Shown piece by piece: positions 16,403 through 25,490 of a stretch of 64,000 nt of DNA (position 1 is its first letter; every line of letters starts with the position of its first letter). Under the pieces are notes generated by a model, which worked only from the letters and a program-made list of their open reading frames with translations, was not told the DNA's origin and ran no database searches. Origin of the DNA: Paenibacillus sp. PAMC 26794 (GTDB lineage Bacteria > Bacillota > Bacilli > Paenibacillales > Paenibacillaceae); NCBI RefSeq assembly GCF_000316035.1, contig NZ_ANHX01000080.1:82924-146923 (forward strand), written 5' to 3'. The position numbers were made by a program, and so were the translations under genes.

Positions 16403-16817
16403 GCTTCCCGATATAGAACTTCTAAATCAAGATGGTCATTCAATAAAGACGATAGAGGCCTGGAGTGGAAAAGAACTTTTAATTGTTTTTCTATCTCTAT
16501 ACTGTAAGCGCTGCATTGAGTTGTTACCTGATTTAGAGAAAGTAAAGCAACATGGGTTACTACTAATAGTAGTTACGAATGGTGAAGTTGAGGAAAATCG
16601 TGACATTTCAGATCACTTTGGATGGGATATCCCTTTAATTTCTTTAAATAATAATGATATGGGAGAGTATTTCAATGTTTTTGAGACACCAACAATACAA
16701 ATTTACAGTAAAGAAGGAAGTTTGCTTAGTAAAGGAATTATAAACTATGCTGATGACATCACATTTTATGTAGACAGTATTGGCTCTAAAACTACATTAG
16801 GTGAGGTGCGTGAATGA
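16395..16817 (+). CDS. Second thioredoxin/TlpA-like CxxC protein
   Basis: The 140-residue protein has the peroxiredoxin/TlpA N-terminal pattern (LPDIELLNQDGHSIKTIEAW), then LLIVFLSLYCKRCIELLPDL with Cys37-x-x-Cys40, and the cis-Pro loop FETPTIQIYSKEG. No signal peptide or anchor is visible. The ATG at 16395 is used because AGAGG lies 6 nt upstream; a TTG at 16389 overlaps that site. It overlaps the exporter gene by 8 nt. Two separate CxxC proteins in one operon suggest two redox steps or redox partners. Confidence 0.8.
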   Translation: MDKLPDIELLNQDGHSIKTIEAWSGKELLIVFLSLYCKRCIELLPDLEKVKQHGLLLIVVTNGEVEENRDISDHFGWDIPLISLNNNDMGEYFNVFETPTIQIYSKEGSLLSKGIINYADDITFYVDSIGSKTTLGEVRE

Positions 16818-17203
16818 GAGGGAATCTTATATGCTGTAAGAACTTAGATTTTAACAAAGACAGGTTATGTCACACACTCGGAGAAGTTATTAATCGAATT
16901 GAAATCTCTACTAGACCTAAGGTATTAGAAATATATGTACTTATTAAGTTATCAGGAATAGAAATAGATAAAAGTTATGAGGTGGAGGTGCAATTCAGGA
17001 ATGAGGATAGAACAGTTGTTGGGTATACCGACAAGTTTATACTTTATAACAGAAGAGGAAATAAACAAGTGCCAGGAGTAGATTCCAGTATAAAAATGAA
17101 GGTTGTTATAACAAATACTGGTAATTTCACCATGGATTTGATGATCGACGGAGAAGATATAGATTCTTATCCCATATATATATTTGATCAAGGGGATAGC
17201 TGA
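16814..17203 (+). CDS. Small soluble protein of unknown function in the peptide cluster
   Basis: The 129-residue protein has no signal or membrane segment. From about residue 35 on it looks all-beta (LEIYVLIKLSGIEIDKSYEV, then KMKVVITNTGNFTMDLMID), like a small immunoglobulin-type or DUF6941-like sandwich; this is only an impression. Cysteines occur at 7, 8 and 19. The ATG overlaps the stop of the gene before it (ATGA), and its own stop overlaps the next start (TGATG). It sits between the maturation genes and the MacB-like transporter, so it could be an immunity or accessory protein. Not recognised. Confidence 0.6.
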   Translation: MRGNLICCKNLDFNKDRLCHTLGEVINRIEISTRPKVLEIYVLIKLSGIEIDKSYEVEVQFRNEDRTVVGYTDKFILYNRRGNKQVPGVDSSIKMKVVITNTGNFTMDLMIDGEDIDSYPIYIFDQGDS

Positions 17204-18270
17204 TGAAATTGAAAATATATTTTAAGCTGCTGTCTACATCGTTAATTAGAAACAAAACGGTTACCAGTATACTCACTTTACAAATGGCTATCTCTTTGAT
17301 ACTTGTCAGTATCATTGTTTCATTTTTAAATGCAGGATATCATACAATTAAGGATCAAGTGAATAGAAGTGTTGGGAATTCTGAAATTTTGCTTGGCATG
17401 CCAATTTCATTTGGGAAATTGGTGAAATATGAAGACGAATGGAGAAGTAAAGGCGAATTGGTCAGGTTTTCATATATTGTTTCTACAGATGATCTAATCA
17501 AATCAGAGCTAGATGAGGTTGTCCTACCAATTTTCGCTGTTAATAGAGACTATCCTTATTTCTTTGGGTTTCCCTCTGATGGGCTTAAAGAAGGAGAAGT
17601 GGTGTTAACAGTGAATGCTGCAAAACGAATTTTTCCAAGTGTAGCTTCTAAGGATATTTATAATCAAAAGATTGAGATCCTAGGAAAAGAATATTTTGTG
17701 AAAGCAATAGAACAGAAGAGCCTTGTGGATAGAGTGTATATACCATTAGCTGATTTTCGCAAGGCTTACGAAGACTTGGGAGATGTTGTTGTTGGTTCGT
17801 TATCGGTAGATCAAACTTCATCAAAAGTAATTCTTAAAGATCTAGAGTCATTCAAACCGAAGATAATGTCTCAAAGCTCTCAATCCAAATATCAAAGTTT
17901 TATTAGTTTTCTTGTGTTGGCCAGCATAATAACTATATTCTTGATATTTTATTCGATTATTAATTTTGTCCAGTTGTTCAGCTATAAAGTCAATAAAGAA
18001 AAAGACAAGTGGGATATATTGTTTCTTCATGGTGCTACTCGTAAAGATTTAAAATCCTATTTATATATTGAAACAGGGATTGTGACTATTGTTGCATTAA
18101 TAATCTCAGCTATCGGTGTCGTAACAATTGTGAAATTTCTAAATGTAGATGGAATTACATTTTTATTCAATTATACAATTTTATCTGTGATCGTGGTAAT
18201 TTTGCTTATTATGGTCTTATTTAGCGTAGAGATGACTCTTCGCAAGTTAAGAAGAAACTTATTGAAGTGA
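17203..18270 (+). CDS. MacB/FtsX-like ABC permease, first of a pair
   Basis: The 355-residue protein has one N-terminal membrane segment (about 18-38), a large extracytoplasmic domain of about 180 residues and three C-terminal segments (about 230-250, 280-300, 320-340). This is the FtsX/MacB permease topology. The FtsX-type elbow near the end of the second segment is present (EKDKWDILFLHGATRKDLKSY). Such permeases do not move substrate through the membrane in the usual way. They use ATP to push or extract molecules outside it, often antimicrobial peptides. It forms a set with the next two genes. Its start overlaps the previous stop by one base. Confidence 0.8.
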   Translation: MKLKIYFKLLSTSLIRNKTVTSILTLQMAISLILVSIIVSFLNAGYHTIKDQVNRSVGNSEILLGMPISFGKLVKYEDEWRSKGELVRFSYIVSTDDLIKSELDEVVLPIFAVNRDYPYFFGFPSDGLKEGEVVLTVNAAKRIFPSVASKDIYNQKIEILGKEYFVKAIEQKSLVDRVYIPLADFRKAYEDLGDVVVGSLSVDQTSSKVILKDLESFKPKIMSQSSQSKYQSFISFLVLASIITIFLIFYSIINFVQLFSYKVNKEKDKWDILFLHGATRKDLKSYLYIETGIVTIVALIISAIGVVTIVKFLNVDGITFLFNYTILSVIVVILLIMVLFSVEMTLRKLRRNLLK

Positions 18271-18278
18271 GGTATAGC

Positions 18279-19232
18279 ATGCTTGATCTATGGAAAGTTG
18301 CTGTAAGTATGCTTCGGAGCAATCGAAGGATGATTTGGTTAATACGTATTCAATTTTTTTTCATGTTTCTCTTAACATTAATTTTATGCAGTGTCCTATT
18401 TGAAAATCAATCGCAAAAAAAAGTATTAAATGAAGAAATAGGAAGAGGAAGCTGGGTGATCAGTCCTACTATTAAAAATAGTAAAACCTCTAATATCCAA
18501 TGGACAGAAGAACAGATTAATTGGTTGAAAGAGGAATATGCTGACCAAGTAGGACTAATTTATCTTTCCAAACATCAGGAAGCATTAAATCAAATATATG
18601 TTAATGATGTCATTCATAAATTTCTTGTACAAGATGGAAAAAATCCATCAACTGAACTCCTAGGGTATCTTTTGAATGAATCTGTAGAGTCTGGTACAAA
18701 AATTATTGAGATGGATACCTTAAATAACTTATCTGGAAGTCCATTAGTTTTTTTAATTGGTGTTGAGGAAGCGCAAATTCAAATCAAAACTTTAAGCAAT
18801 GAGTTGAGTGAATTAAACTCCGGCTATTACTACGATATAAGACAGGTAATCAAGTATAAAGAGCAAAAAACTGAGATTAATCTAATATATACCAAGTCCT
18901 TACTCTTTTTTACAACAATATCACTTCTGCTAATTTTGACTTGTATCATTAGCTTTATTTTACTACAAAATCAGTATCAAGTGGCAAGGGTGAATTTGTT
19001 CAGGCATTTTGGTGCTACGAAAAGAGACATATTAAAAATATTTATTCTGATTAATGTGTATCTTACAGGACCATCTTATATCTTAGCTGTAATTCTCTCT
19101 ATGCTTGTTGGATGGTTTTTATTCAATGCAATGGCATGGGTAATCTCATTTTTTATAAGTATTGGCCTATTGATTGTGATCTTAATATTTATGACACTTC
19201 CATCGGTGACGATTAATGCTAAAACTATTTGA
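18279..19232 (+). CDS. MacB/FtsX-like ABC permease, second of a pair
   Basis: The 317-residue protein has the same layout as its neighbour: an N-terminal segment (about 22-42), an extracytoplasmic domain to about residue 205 and three C-terminal segments, with the elbow sequence VNLFRHFGATKRDILKIF. It differs enough from the first permease to suggest a heterodimer. The ATG at 18279 is preferred because GTGAGG lies 6 nt before it; an in-frame GTG at 18267 forms part of that site. Together with the ATPase that follows it probably makes an immunity or efflux transporter. Confidence 0.8.
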   Translation: MLDLWKVAVSMLRSNRRMIWLIRIQFFFMFLLTLILCSVLFENQSQKKVLNEEIGRGSWVISPTIKNSKTSNIQWTEEQINWLKEEYADQVGLIYLSKHQEALNQIYVNDVIHKFLVQDGKNPSTELLGYLLNESVESGTKIIEMDTLNNLSGSPLVFLIGVEEAQIQIKTLSNELSELNSGYYYDIRQVIKYKEQKTEINLIYTKSLLFFTTISLLLILTCIISFILLQNQYQVARVNLFRHFGATKRDILKIFILINVYLTGPSYILAVILSMLVGWFLFNAMAWVISFFISIGLLIVILIFMTLPSVTINAKTI

Positions 19233-19246
19233 TTGGAGTATTCTAA

Positions 19247-19927
19247 ATGAGTCTATTGGAATTACATGATATCAATAAAACGTATATTGGGCGTAAAGTT
19301 GATTCTGTCGTATTTCGTTCCATAAATTTAACAATTGAAGAGGGGGAGTATATCGGTATTTATGGAAGATCCGGCTCTGGTAAGAGTACATTACTGAATA
19401 TGATTGGCCTTGTTGACTTACCAACATCAGGTGAAATCACCTTAGAAGGAAAGAAACTCCGCTCATTGGACGATGAACAATACGCGTTTATCCGTAATAA
19501 ATATGTAGGATATATATTCCAGGACTTTAAATTGGTCGAAGATATGACAGTTTATGAAAACATAGAAGTGCCACTACTTTTTTCCAAAGAAAAGCTACCC
19601 ACTACTGAGAGGAATGTGCGCATAACTAATTTATTGAAAGATTTAGGTCTTGAGGGCAAGGGAAATGCTTTTCCTGAAGAGCTGTCGGGCGGGCAAAAGC
19701 AGCGAGTTGCAATCGCTAGGGCTCTTGTTAACAAGCCTAAGTTACTGATCGCAGATGAACCAACGGGAAATTTGGATAGTGCTTCCTCTGAGGATGTTAT
19801 GAGGATGATAACTCGTATTCAGAAAGAGAACAGGATGACAGTCATTATAGCCACACATGATAACTATATCAAAGAATTTGTTAATCGTATCATTCATGTT
19901 GAAGATAACAATCTTAGGGAAGGATAG
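19247..19927 (+). CDS. MacB/LolD-type ABC transporter ATPase
   Basis: The 226-residue ATPase has Walker A GRSGSGKST, a Q-loop (YIFQDFKLVEDMTVYENIEVPL), signature ELSGGQKQRVAIARAL, Walker B LLIADEPTGNLD and switch histidine IIATHDN. The sequence order QDFKL...TVYENIEVPL is typical of the MacB, LolD and BceA group, which power FtsX-like permeases. The start ATG follows TTGGAG. It is the last gene of the cluster and pairs with the two permease genes just before it. Confidence 0.92.
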   Translation: MSLLELHDINKTYIGRKVDSVVFRSINLTIEEGEYIGIYGRSGSGKSTLLNMIGLVDLPTSGEITLEGKKLRSLDDEQYAFIRNKYVGYIFQDFKLVEDMTVYENIEVPLLFSKEKLPTTERNVRITNLLKDLGLEGKGNAFPEELSGGQKQRVAIARALVNKPKLLIADEPTGNLDSASSEDVMRMITRIQKENRMTVIIATHDNYIKEFVNRIIHVEDNNLREG

Positions 19928-20047
19928 TTTTTAATCATAAATGAATAAAATCTTGGTGCAATCAGGCTAGGATGGCTTTCAGAATGTGATGGGTCGCAAA
20001 AGTTTGGAAGTTGAGATTGTCTAGGTATTCAATTTTATTGCAGCATT

Positions 20048-20100
20048 AAGAACCTTTCTCGTTGGCACACTTTCAGGAGCCTAACAAGAAAGGTTCTTTT
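20048..20100 (+). terminator. Terminator at the end of the peptide cluster
   Basis: AAGAACCTTTCTCGTT (20048-20063) pairs with AACAAGAAAGGTTCTT (20083-20098), with one mismatch, followed by TTTT. The 120 bp before it hold no gene. Confidence 0.75.
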
Positions 20101-20190
20101 GTCATTGATAGTATCATGATTGAATTTCGATACCCTTCAAGGGTTTAGGTTGATATTCTGGGTGCGAAAGTTACAAGATAAACACTAGTC

Positions 20191-21417
20191 TTAGCCCTCA
20201 TCTATACTACCCATCTCTGTCAATACAACTGGCTGATAGCCGTTACGTCGATTCGATAACCACATGATGCTAAATCCAACAGCGCCGATGAGCGAGAAGA
20301 ATACGCCGATGCTATACATGATTTCTGCACCGAAGCTCTGGAACAACCAGCCGCCGAACAGACCGGCAATGACGCCGGAGAGACCGCCCCAGGCCATTGT
20401 GTAGACCGCTTGACCGGAGGAACGGTAAGGTCTTGGAATGAACAGCATGGTCAGTTGCGTACCCACATAGAAGTACCCACCAAACGTAATGGAGTGCATC
20501 AACTGAATGAATACAATCTCCAGTGGGTTGTTAGCCAGTGCCATGAGTTGCCAGCGAAGTGCAAACAGCACACTGATCAGAATGAGAGATGCCAGGAGCA
20601 TGCTCATTTTGCGTTTGAGTAAGCGATCGAGCAACAGGAATACGCCGACTTCGAGAATGGATGAGGTGAAGATGGCCCAGCCGACCATCTGTTTGTCGCC
20701 ACCCATTTCTACTATGTATAGTGACATAAACGTACTGTTCATGGCATTAGGCACCGATACGAGTACACCCAGGCCGATAAATGCCATAAAATACGGATTG
20801 AACATGACTTTGCCAAACCGCCGAAAAGTAACCACCGGTGTATCCGAAGCGATCGGCTGTCTGGGTAGAAATACGGATAATACAAAGGCGGTGGCAATCA
20901 TGCACGCAAATATAATGGATACACTGCCGATGCCAAAACGGTCAATGAGCGGTCCGGCTGCGACGGCAGTCAGCGCCCAACCGAGTGAACCCCAGAGCCG
21001 GAATGACCCAAATTTTTGGGTTGTACCATCGATATATCCGAGAATCAGACTGTTCGTTTGAGCAAATAATGGGCTTTGAAAAAAATAAAAGAAAATCATG
21101 GCTACATAGATCCACGTATACGTGGGCGCATAGAATACACCTTGGGCGAGCACAAATGTGCCTCCCATCATAATCATCAGAATGATGCGAATGTTGCGAG
21201 ATTTATCGCTCCAGAAACCCCAGAACGGGTTGGCAAACAAGGATACAAAGGGTCCAATCGCCATCAGACTGCCAATCTCCAGTTTGGTCATACCAATCTC
21301 TTGCAGGTAAAGCTGCAGGAATCCGGCGAAGATGGAGATGGCTCCATATATGAAAAAGTTATATAGTTTCAGAGAAACCAATGAGGGATTGCCTCTTGAA
21401 GGTGCAGGTCTGTCCAA
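20191..21417 (-). CDS. MFS transporter (PPP/LacY-like group)
   Basis: The 408-residue protein has about 12 membrane segments in two halves. The N-terminal half shows FFIYGAISIFAGFLQLYLQE and the loop FWGFWSDKSRNIR, the G-x-x-x-D-K/R-x-G/N-R-R-like MFS motif. The sequence SFRLWGSLGWALTAVAAGPL is typical of the MFS_1-like group that includes phenylpropionate and sugar symporters. Start TTG at 21417 has AAAGGA nine bases upstream and no better candidate. It stands alone, divergent from mobA. Substrate unknown. Confidence 0.85.
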   Translation of the reverse strand: MDRPAPSRGNPSLVSLKLYNFFIYGAISIFAGFLQLYLQEIGMTKLEIGSLMAIGPFVSLFANPFWGFWSDKSRNIRIILMIMMGGTFVLAQGVFYAPTYTWIYVAMIFFYFFQSPLFAQTNSLILGYIDGTTQKFGSFRLWGSLGWALTAVAAGPLIDRFGIGSVSIIFACMIATAFVLSVFLPRQPIASDTPVVTFRRFGKVMFNPYFMAFIGLGVLVSVPNAMNSTFMSLYIVEMGGDKQMVGWAIFTSSILEVGVFLLLDRLLKRKMSMLLASLILISVLFALRWQLMALANNPLEIVFIQLMHSITFGGYFYVGTQLTMLFIPRPYRSSGQAVYTMAWGGLSGVIAGLFGGWLFQSFGAEIMYSIGVFFSLIGAVGFSIMWLSNRRNGYQPVVLTEMGSIDEG

Positions 21418-21544
21418 TTAAGCCATTCCTTTCAAATGCATATTGTTCAATGTATCATTTGTTGAAAGGGGATTCAATGCATAGCGAACGTTTTGAAATT
21501 GATGTAGTCAAACACATATCGTTTCCAGGAGGGAGGATAACAAC

Positions 21545-22174
21545 ATGAACACGCGTGAATGGACAGGCATCATATTGGCAGGAGGATTATCCAGTCGCAT
21601 GGGGACCAACAAGGCCATGCTGGAACTGAATGGTTCCGTTGTACTGCAACATGTCACAAATGCCATGAGACCCGCTGTATCCCGTATCATCGTGGCTGCC
21701 GGACCCAATGTGACAACCTACAGTACAATGGGCTACGACTGCGTTCAGGATCACTATCCGGGGAAGGGGCCACTCGCCGGTCTTCACGCGGCACTGGAGG
21801 CTTCCGGTACGGAATGGAATCTAGTCTGCGCCTGCGATATGCCGCTCCTGCAAACGTCTTTTTTTGATGGGATAAAAAAGCTGGCCGAGTCGCATGACTC
21901 TTATTCTGCTATCGTTCCACGCGTGGATGGACATGTCCACCCTCTTGCAGGGGCTTACCACAAACGAGTGCTCCCTGATCTGGAGCAGCGTCTGATACAG
22001 GATCATCTTCGAGTCATGCGATGGCTTGAAGAGATCGGTTGCTGTTATGTCGAAGCGGAAGAGCTTGAAAGAGCGGGCGTTCATCAAGTAGCGATGCAAA
22101 TGAGTAATATGAACACGCCGGAAGAGTACGAACGTATCCGTAATCAAGATTCTGGACTCGATTCCGATCTGTAG
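21545..22174 (+). CDS. mobA: Molybdenum cofactor guanylyltransferase MobA
   Basis: MobA joins GMP from GTP to molybdopterin to make the bis-MGD form of the cofactor. The 209-residue protein has the nucleotidyl-transferase signature GIILAGGLSSRMGTNKAMLE, the metal-binding CACDMPLLQ and the PGKGPLAGLHAAL loop, all typical of MobA. Start ATG behind AGGAGGGAGG. A second cofactor gene, moaA, lies at 35.5 kb, but no other molybdenum gene is in the window. Its last 31 bp overlap the 3' end of the convergent AraC gene. Confidence 0.9.
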   Translation: MNTREWTGIILAGGLSSRMGTNKAMLELNGSVVLQHVTNAMRPAVSRIIVAAGPNVTTYSTMGYDCVQDHYPGKGPLAGLHAALEASGTEWNLVCACDMPLLQTSFFDGIKKLAESHDSYSAIVPRVDGHVHPLAGAYHKRVLPDLEQRLIQDHLRVMRWLEEIGCCYVEAEELERAGVHQVAMQMSNMNTPEEYERIRNQDSGLDSDL

Positions 22175-23115
22175 GATACAGGATCACCTGATGCATCTGC
22201 ATGATGATTGCGATATTGAAGCGGGCTTTGGCCTGTCCAACGTTTGAATTGTCTGCTGAAATGGGACAGATGGGTGTAACCGAGCTTCCACGCAATTTCC
22301 CCGAGCGACAGCTCTGGCTGTTCGATCAGCACTTTGGCCTCCTGCAACTTCAAGCTGGACAGGTAAGCCCTGGGCGATCGTCCATACACCTTGCGAAAGA
22401 CCTGTAGACCATATCCCGGGCTGATGCCAAACGAGGATATAATCTGCTCTACTTTGACCGTGGATACGCTGCTTTCCTTGGTTCGAAGCTGGGCATGGAA
22501 TGCCTGCTTGATTGCCTCCGCTATAGCTCCCGCATAATGCATGGCTGTTGGAGCTGGTGCATGTGAAGCAGCAACGGAAGTGGTGGCCTCCGGCTCATTG
22601 TCAGCGGCTTGGGACAACAGGGCGAACAGTTCAAACATGCGTGCCTGCATGATCATTTTGTCAGTGGACGTGTAGGCTTCAGATACGTTAATCATCCCCA
22701 TCCAACTCTCCAGCACAACGCGCATCTTCCTATTATCTGCCGTACCTGCTGCGTAGATTCGGCTGTGCTGTGACATCAGCTTCAGGGTGAAGACCGGATC
22801 ATCCACATTAAAGTGAGCGCTAAAATAAGTCATGCCTTCCGTGGATACACATTGATTTGTATGTTTGAACCCGGGAGGAATGAGAAGAATGGAACCTTCC
22901 TCCACGGTATAGGTATAACCATGAATCACACTCTCCTGCGTACCTTCGATGATCAACATAATTTCAAAGCCCGGATGTGATTCCTCAGGCATCGCCCATC
23001 CATAGGGTACTTGTTGGCTATGAGCACCATAGAATTTGATGTTACAGTCGATAATAGGCAGCCAGTGGGCCAGCGTATGGTGAGGCATTTCTCGGAGCTG
23101 TGATCGGATATCCAT
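22144..23115 (-). CDS. AraC-family transcriptional regulator
   Basis: The 323-residue protein has an N-terminal cupin (PGFEIMLIIEGTQESVIHGY, then GSILLIPPGFKH) for ligand binding. The C-terminal double helix-turn-helix ends in LGEIAWKLGYTHLSHFSRQF, the AraC signature. The ATG at 23115 is chosen because GAGGTG lies 7-8 nt upstream; an ORF extension to 23145 has no site. It is divergent from the GH42 beta-galactosidase gene, 249 bp away, so it may control that sugar locus. Its stop codon lies inside the end of mobA. Confidence 0.9.
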   Translation of the reverse strand: MDIRSQLREMPHHTLAHWLPIIDCNIKFYGAHSQQVPYGWAMPEESHPGFEIMLIIEGTQESVIHGYTYTVEEGSILLIPPGFKHTNQCVSTEGMTYFSAHFNVDDPVFTLKLMSQHSRIYAAGTADNRKMRVVLESWMGMINVSEAYTSTDKMIMQARMFELFALLSQAADNEPEATTSVAASHAPAPTAMHYAGAIAEAIKQAFHAQLRTKESSVSTVKVEQIISSFGISPGYGLQVFRKVYGRSPRAYLSSLKLQEAKVLIEQPELSLGEIAWKLGYTHLSHFSRQFKRWTGQSPLQYRNHHADASGDPVSYRSESSPES

Positions 23116-23275
23116 AACATTCACCTCGGAAAAGGGTAAAAACAACTTGCCTTATACAATCGGCACCCGTAGTATACTTCATTATAATCAGTTTAACGTG
23201 AGCATGGTTAATCCATTTAACACATCAGCGTTTGAAGTGGTTGCTGAACAATCCAAGTTCTTCAACCGACATTAA

Positions 23276-23289
23276 TGTAAACGCTACCA
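23276..23289 (+). promoter_or_regulatory. Possible catabolite-repression (cre) site before the GH42 gene
   Basis: TGTAAACGCTACCA matches the cre consensus TGWAANCGNTNWCA at all but one position. It lies 74 bp before the GH42 start, where CcpA binding could repress the gene when glucose is present. Confidence 0.5.
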
Positions 23290-23363
23290 TTATGGATTGG
23301 AATATGTCAACTCTTGCACACGTCAAGATCATTATATTTTCCACCTAAAAAGGAGATTAAATC

Positions 23364-25367
23364 ATGGACAAATTATTATATGGCGTAGCTTACTATGATG
23401 AATATATGCCCTACGAAAGATTGGACAAGGACATTCAGATGATGAAGGATGCAGGGATCAACGTGGTCCGTATTGCAGAATCAACCTGGAGTACCCATGA
23501 ACCGCAGAATGGCGTATTTGACTTCTCTTCCGTAGACCGTGTGCTCAATGCCATGCATGAGGCAGGGATTCAGGTTATCGTTGGCACACCAACGTATGCT
23601 GTTCCAACATGGATGGTCAAAGAACATCCGGACGTGCTGGCTACCACCTCACAGGGACCTGGCAAATATGGCGCAAGACAGATCATGGATATTACACATC
23701 CAACCTATCTATTCTATGCCGAGCGGATCATCCGCAAGCTGATCTCTCGGGTAAGTACACATCCAGCGGTAATCGGTTATCAGACAGATAACGAGACGAA
23801 GCATTACAATACGGCCGGAGATAATGTACAACTGCAATTCGTCAAATATATGCGGAACAAATTCAGCTCCCTGGATGAGCTCAACAAGGAATTTGGCCTC
23901 GACTACTGGAGCAATCGGATCAATAGCTGGGAGGACTTCCCGTCTGTTGTAGGAACGATCAACGGCAGTCTGGGTGCTGAATTTGCCAAGTTCCAGCGAC
24001 AGTTGGTAACCAACTTTTTGGCTTGGCAAGTGGGGATCGTGAATGAATACAAACAGGAAGGACAGTTTGTTACCCAGAACTTTGACTTCGATTGGCGTGG
24101 ATATTCCTACGGCATTCAAGGGGATGTGGACCATTTTGCCGCATCGAAACCTTTTGACATCACCAGTGTGGACATCTACCATCCTTCCCAGGATGATCTG
24201 ACCGGCATTGAGATTTCATTCGGAGGGGATGTGGCGCGTTCGACCAAACAATCGAATTATCTGGTACTGGAGACCGAAGCGCAGGCGTTCTGGCATTGGG
24301 TTCCGTATCCGGGACAGCTGCGTTTGCAGGCATTCAGTCATCTGGCTTCAGGGGCGAACATGGTCGCTTACTGGCACTGGCATTCGTTGCACAATTCCTT
24401 TGAGACGTATTGGAAAGGATTGCTCAGTCATGATTTCGAACCGAATCCGGTGTACAACGAAGCGAAGACCATTGGTAGGGATTTTGCAAGACTGAGTCCT
24501 AAGCTTGTGAATCTGAAGAAAAAGAATCGGGTGGCCGTGCTGTTCAGCAATGAGGCCCTGACTTCCATCAAGTGGTTTGGGTTTAACTTCACCAGTGACA
24601 AGAACTACAATGACGTGGTGCGCTGGATGTACGATGAATTGTACAAGATGAACATTGGCTGTGACCTGATCGATCCATCGGTTGAGAGTTATGCGGAATA
24701 TGATGTGCTCGTTGTACCTGCTCTGTATGCTGCTTCGGATGCATTGCTGGAAAAATTGAATCAATTCGTACAGGATGGCGGACATATCGTCTATTCGTTC
24801 AAAAGCGGATTCACAAATGAGCATATCAAGGTACGCTCTACCCGCCAGCCCGGCCTGATTAGTGAGGCATGCGGGATCAGTTATAACCTTTTTGTAGAGC
24901 CAAAACATGTCTCCCTGCGGGATGATCCATTTGGAGTTGGTGAAGAACAGAACAAGATTCATACCTGGATGGAGTTAATTACGCCGACAACGGCTGAAGT
25001 ACTCGCTTGGTATGATCATCCACATTGGGGTGAATATGCGGCAATTACCCAGAATGCCTATGGAAAAGGCAAAGCAACCTATGTCGGCTGTTACACCAGT
25101 TCTGCGGTGATCCGTAAGGTGTTGGAACGTGTCATGAAGGAAGCGGGCGTATGGGGAGCGGATCAGGAACTTGCTTTTCCTATCATTGTGAAGACAGGTG
25201 TGAACGATCAAGGAAACACAATTCGCTACTATTTCAATTACGCGGATGAGGCAACATCCTTTGTGAATGCTTATGGAGAAGGGACTGAACTTCTGGCAGG
25301 AACTCCGATTGCTGAAGGAGAGAAGATCGAACTCGAGCCATGGGGCATACGGATTATCGAACAATAA
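23364..25367 (+). CDS. GH42 beta-galactosidase
   Basis: The 667-residue enzyme is cytosolic, with no signal peptide. GH42 features run in order: YGVAYYDEYMPYERLDKDIQ, then GYQTDNETKHY with acid/base Glu144, and YLVLETEAQAFWHW with nucleophile Glu303. The trimerisation and C-terminal beta domains follow to the usual length. Substrates of the family are beta-galactosides and sometimes alpha-arabinopyranosides or galactan fragments. Start ATG behind AAAAGGAG. It precedes a sensor kinase, regulator and sugar ABC importer on the same strand, although a terminator lies between. A divergent AraC gene and a cre-like site are upstream. Confidence 0.92.
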   Translation: MDKLLYGVAYYDEYMPYERLDKDIQMMKDAGINVVRIAESTWSTHEPQNGVFDFSSVDRVLNAMHEAGIQVIVGTPTYAVPTWMVKEHPDVLATTSQGPGKYGARQIMDITHPTYLFYAERIIRKLISRVSTHPAVIGYQTDNETKHYNTAGDNVQLQFVKYMRNKFSSLDELNKEFGLDYWSNRINSWEDFPSVVGTINGSLGAEFAKFQRQLVTNFLAWQVGIVNEYKQEGQFVTQNFDFDWRGYSYGIQGDVDHFAASKPFDITSVDIYHPSQDDLTGIEISFGGDVARSTKQSNYLVLETEAQAFWHWVPYPGQLRLQAFSHLASGANMVAYWHWHSLHNSFETYWKGLLSHDFEPNPVYNEAKTIGRDFARLSPKLVNLKKKNRVAVLFSNEALTSIKWFGFNFTSDKNYNDVVRWMYDELYKMNIGCDLIDPSVESYAEYDVLVVPALYAASDALLEKLNQFVQDGGHIVYSFKSGFTNEHIKVRSTRQPGLISEACGISYNLFVEPKHVSLRDDPFGVGEEQNKIHTWMELITPTTAEVLAWYDHPHWGEYAAITQNAYGKGKATYVGCYTSSAVIRKVLERVMKEAGVWGADQELAFPIIVKTGVNDQGNTIRYYFNYADEATSFVNAYGEGTELLAGTPIAEGEKIELEPWGIRIIEQ

Positions 25368-25424
25368 TAGGAAATAATAAATATAGGTATATAAGTTGAA
25401 TTTAACATTTCCAAACGAATATAA

Positions 25425-25470
25425 AGACCAAAGCGCCCTCAGCTTCCATGCTGGGGCGTTTGTCTATTTT
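25425..25470 (+). terminator. Terminator after the GH42 gene
   Basis: GCGCCCTCAGC and GCTGGGGCGTT pair over a short loop, extended by the outer A/T-rich ends, followed by TTTGTCTATTTT. It lies 20 bp before the sensor kinase start, so read-through may be partial. Confidence 0.75.
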
Positions 25471-25490
25471 AGCTCAGGAGTGGATGCGCT

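Noticed and set aside
12796..19927. Lanthipeptide, sactipeptide or class II double-glycine bacteriocin cluster
   Set aside because: No LanB/C/M, radical SAM or YcaO enzyme is present, the exporter has no C39 peptidase, and the peptide has no double-glycine leader at a normal distance.
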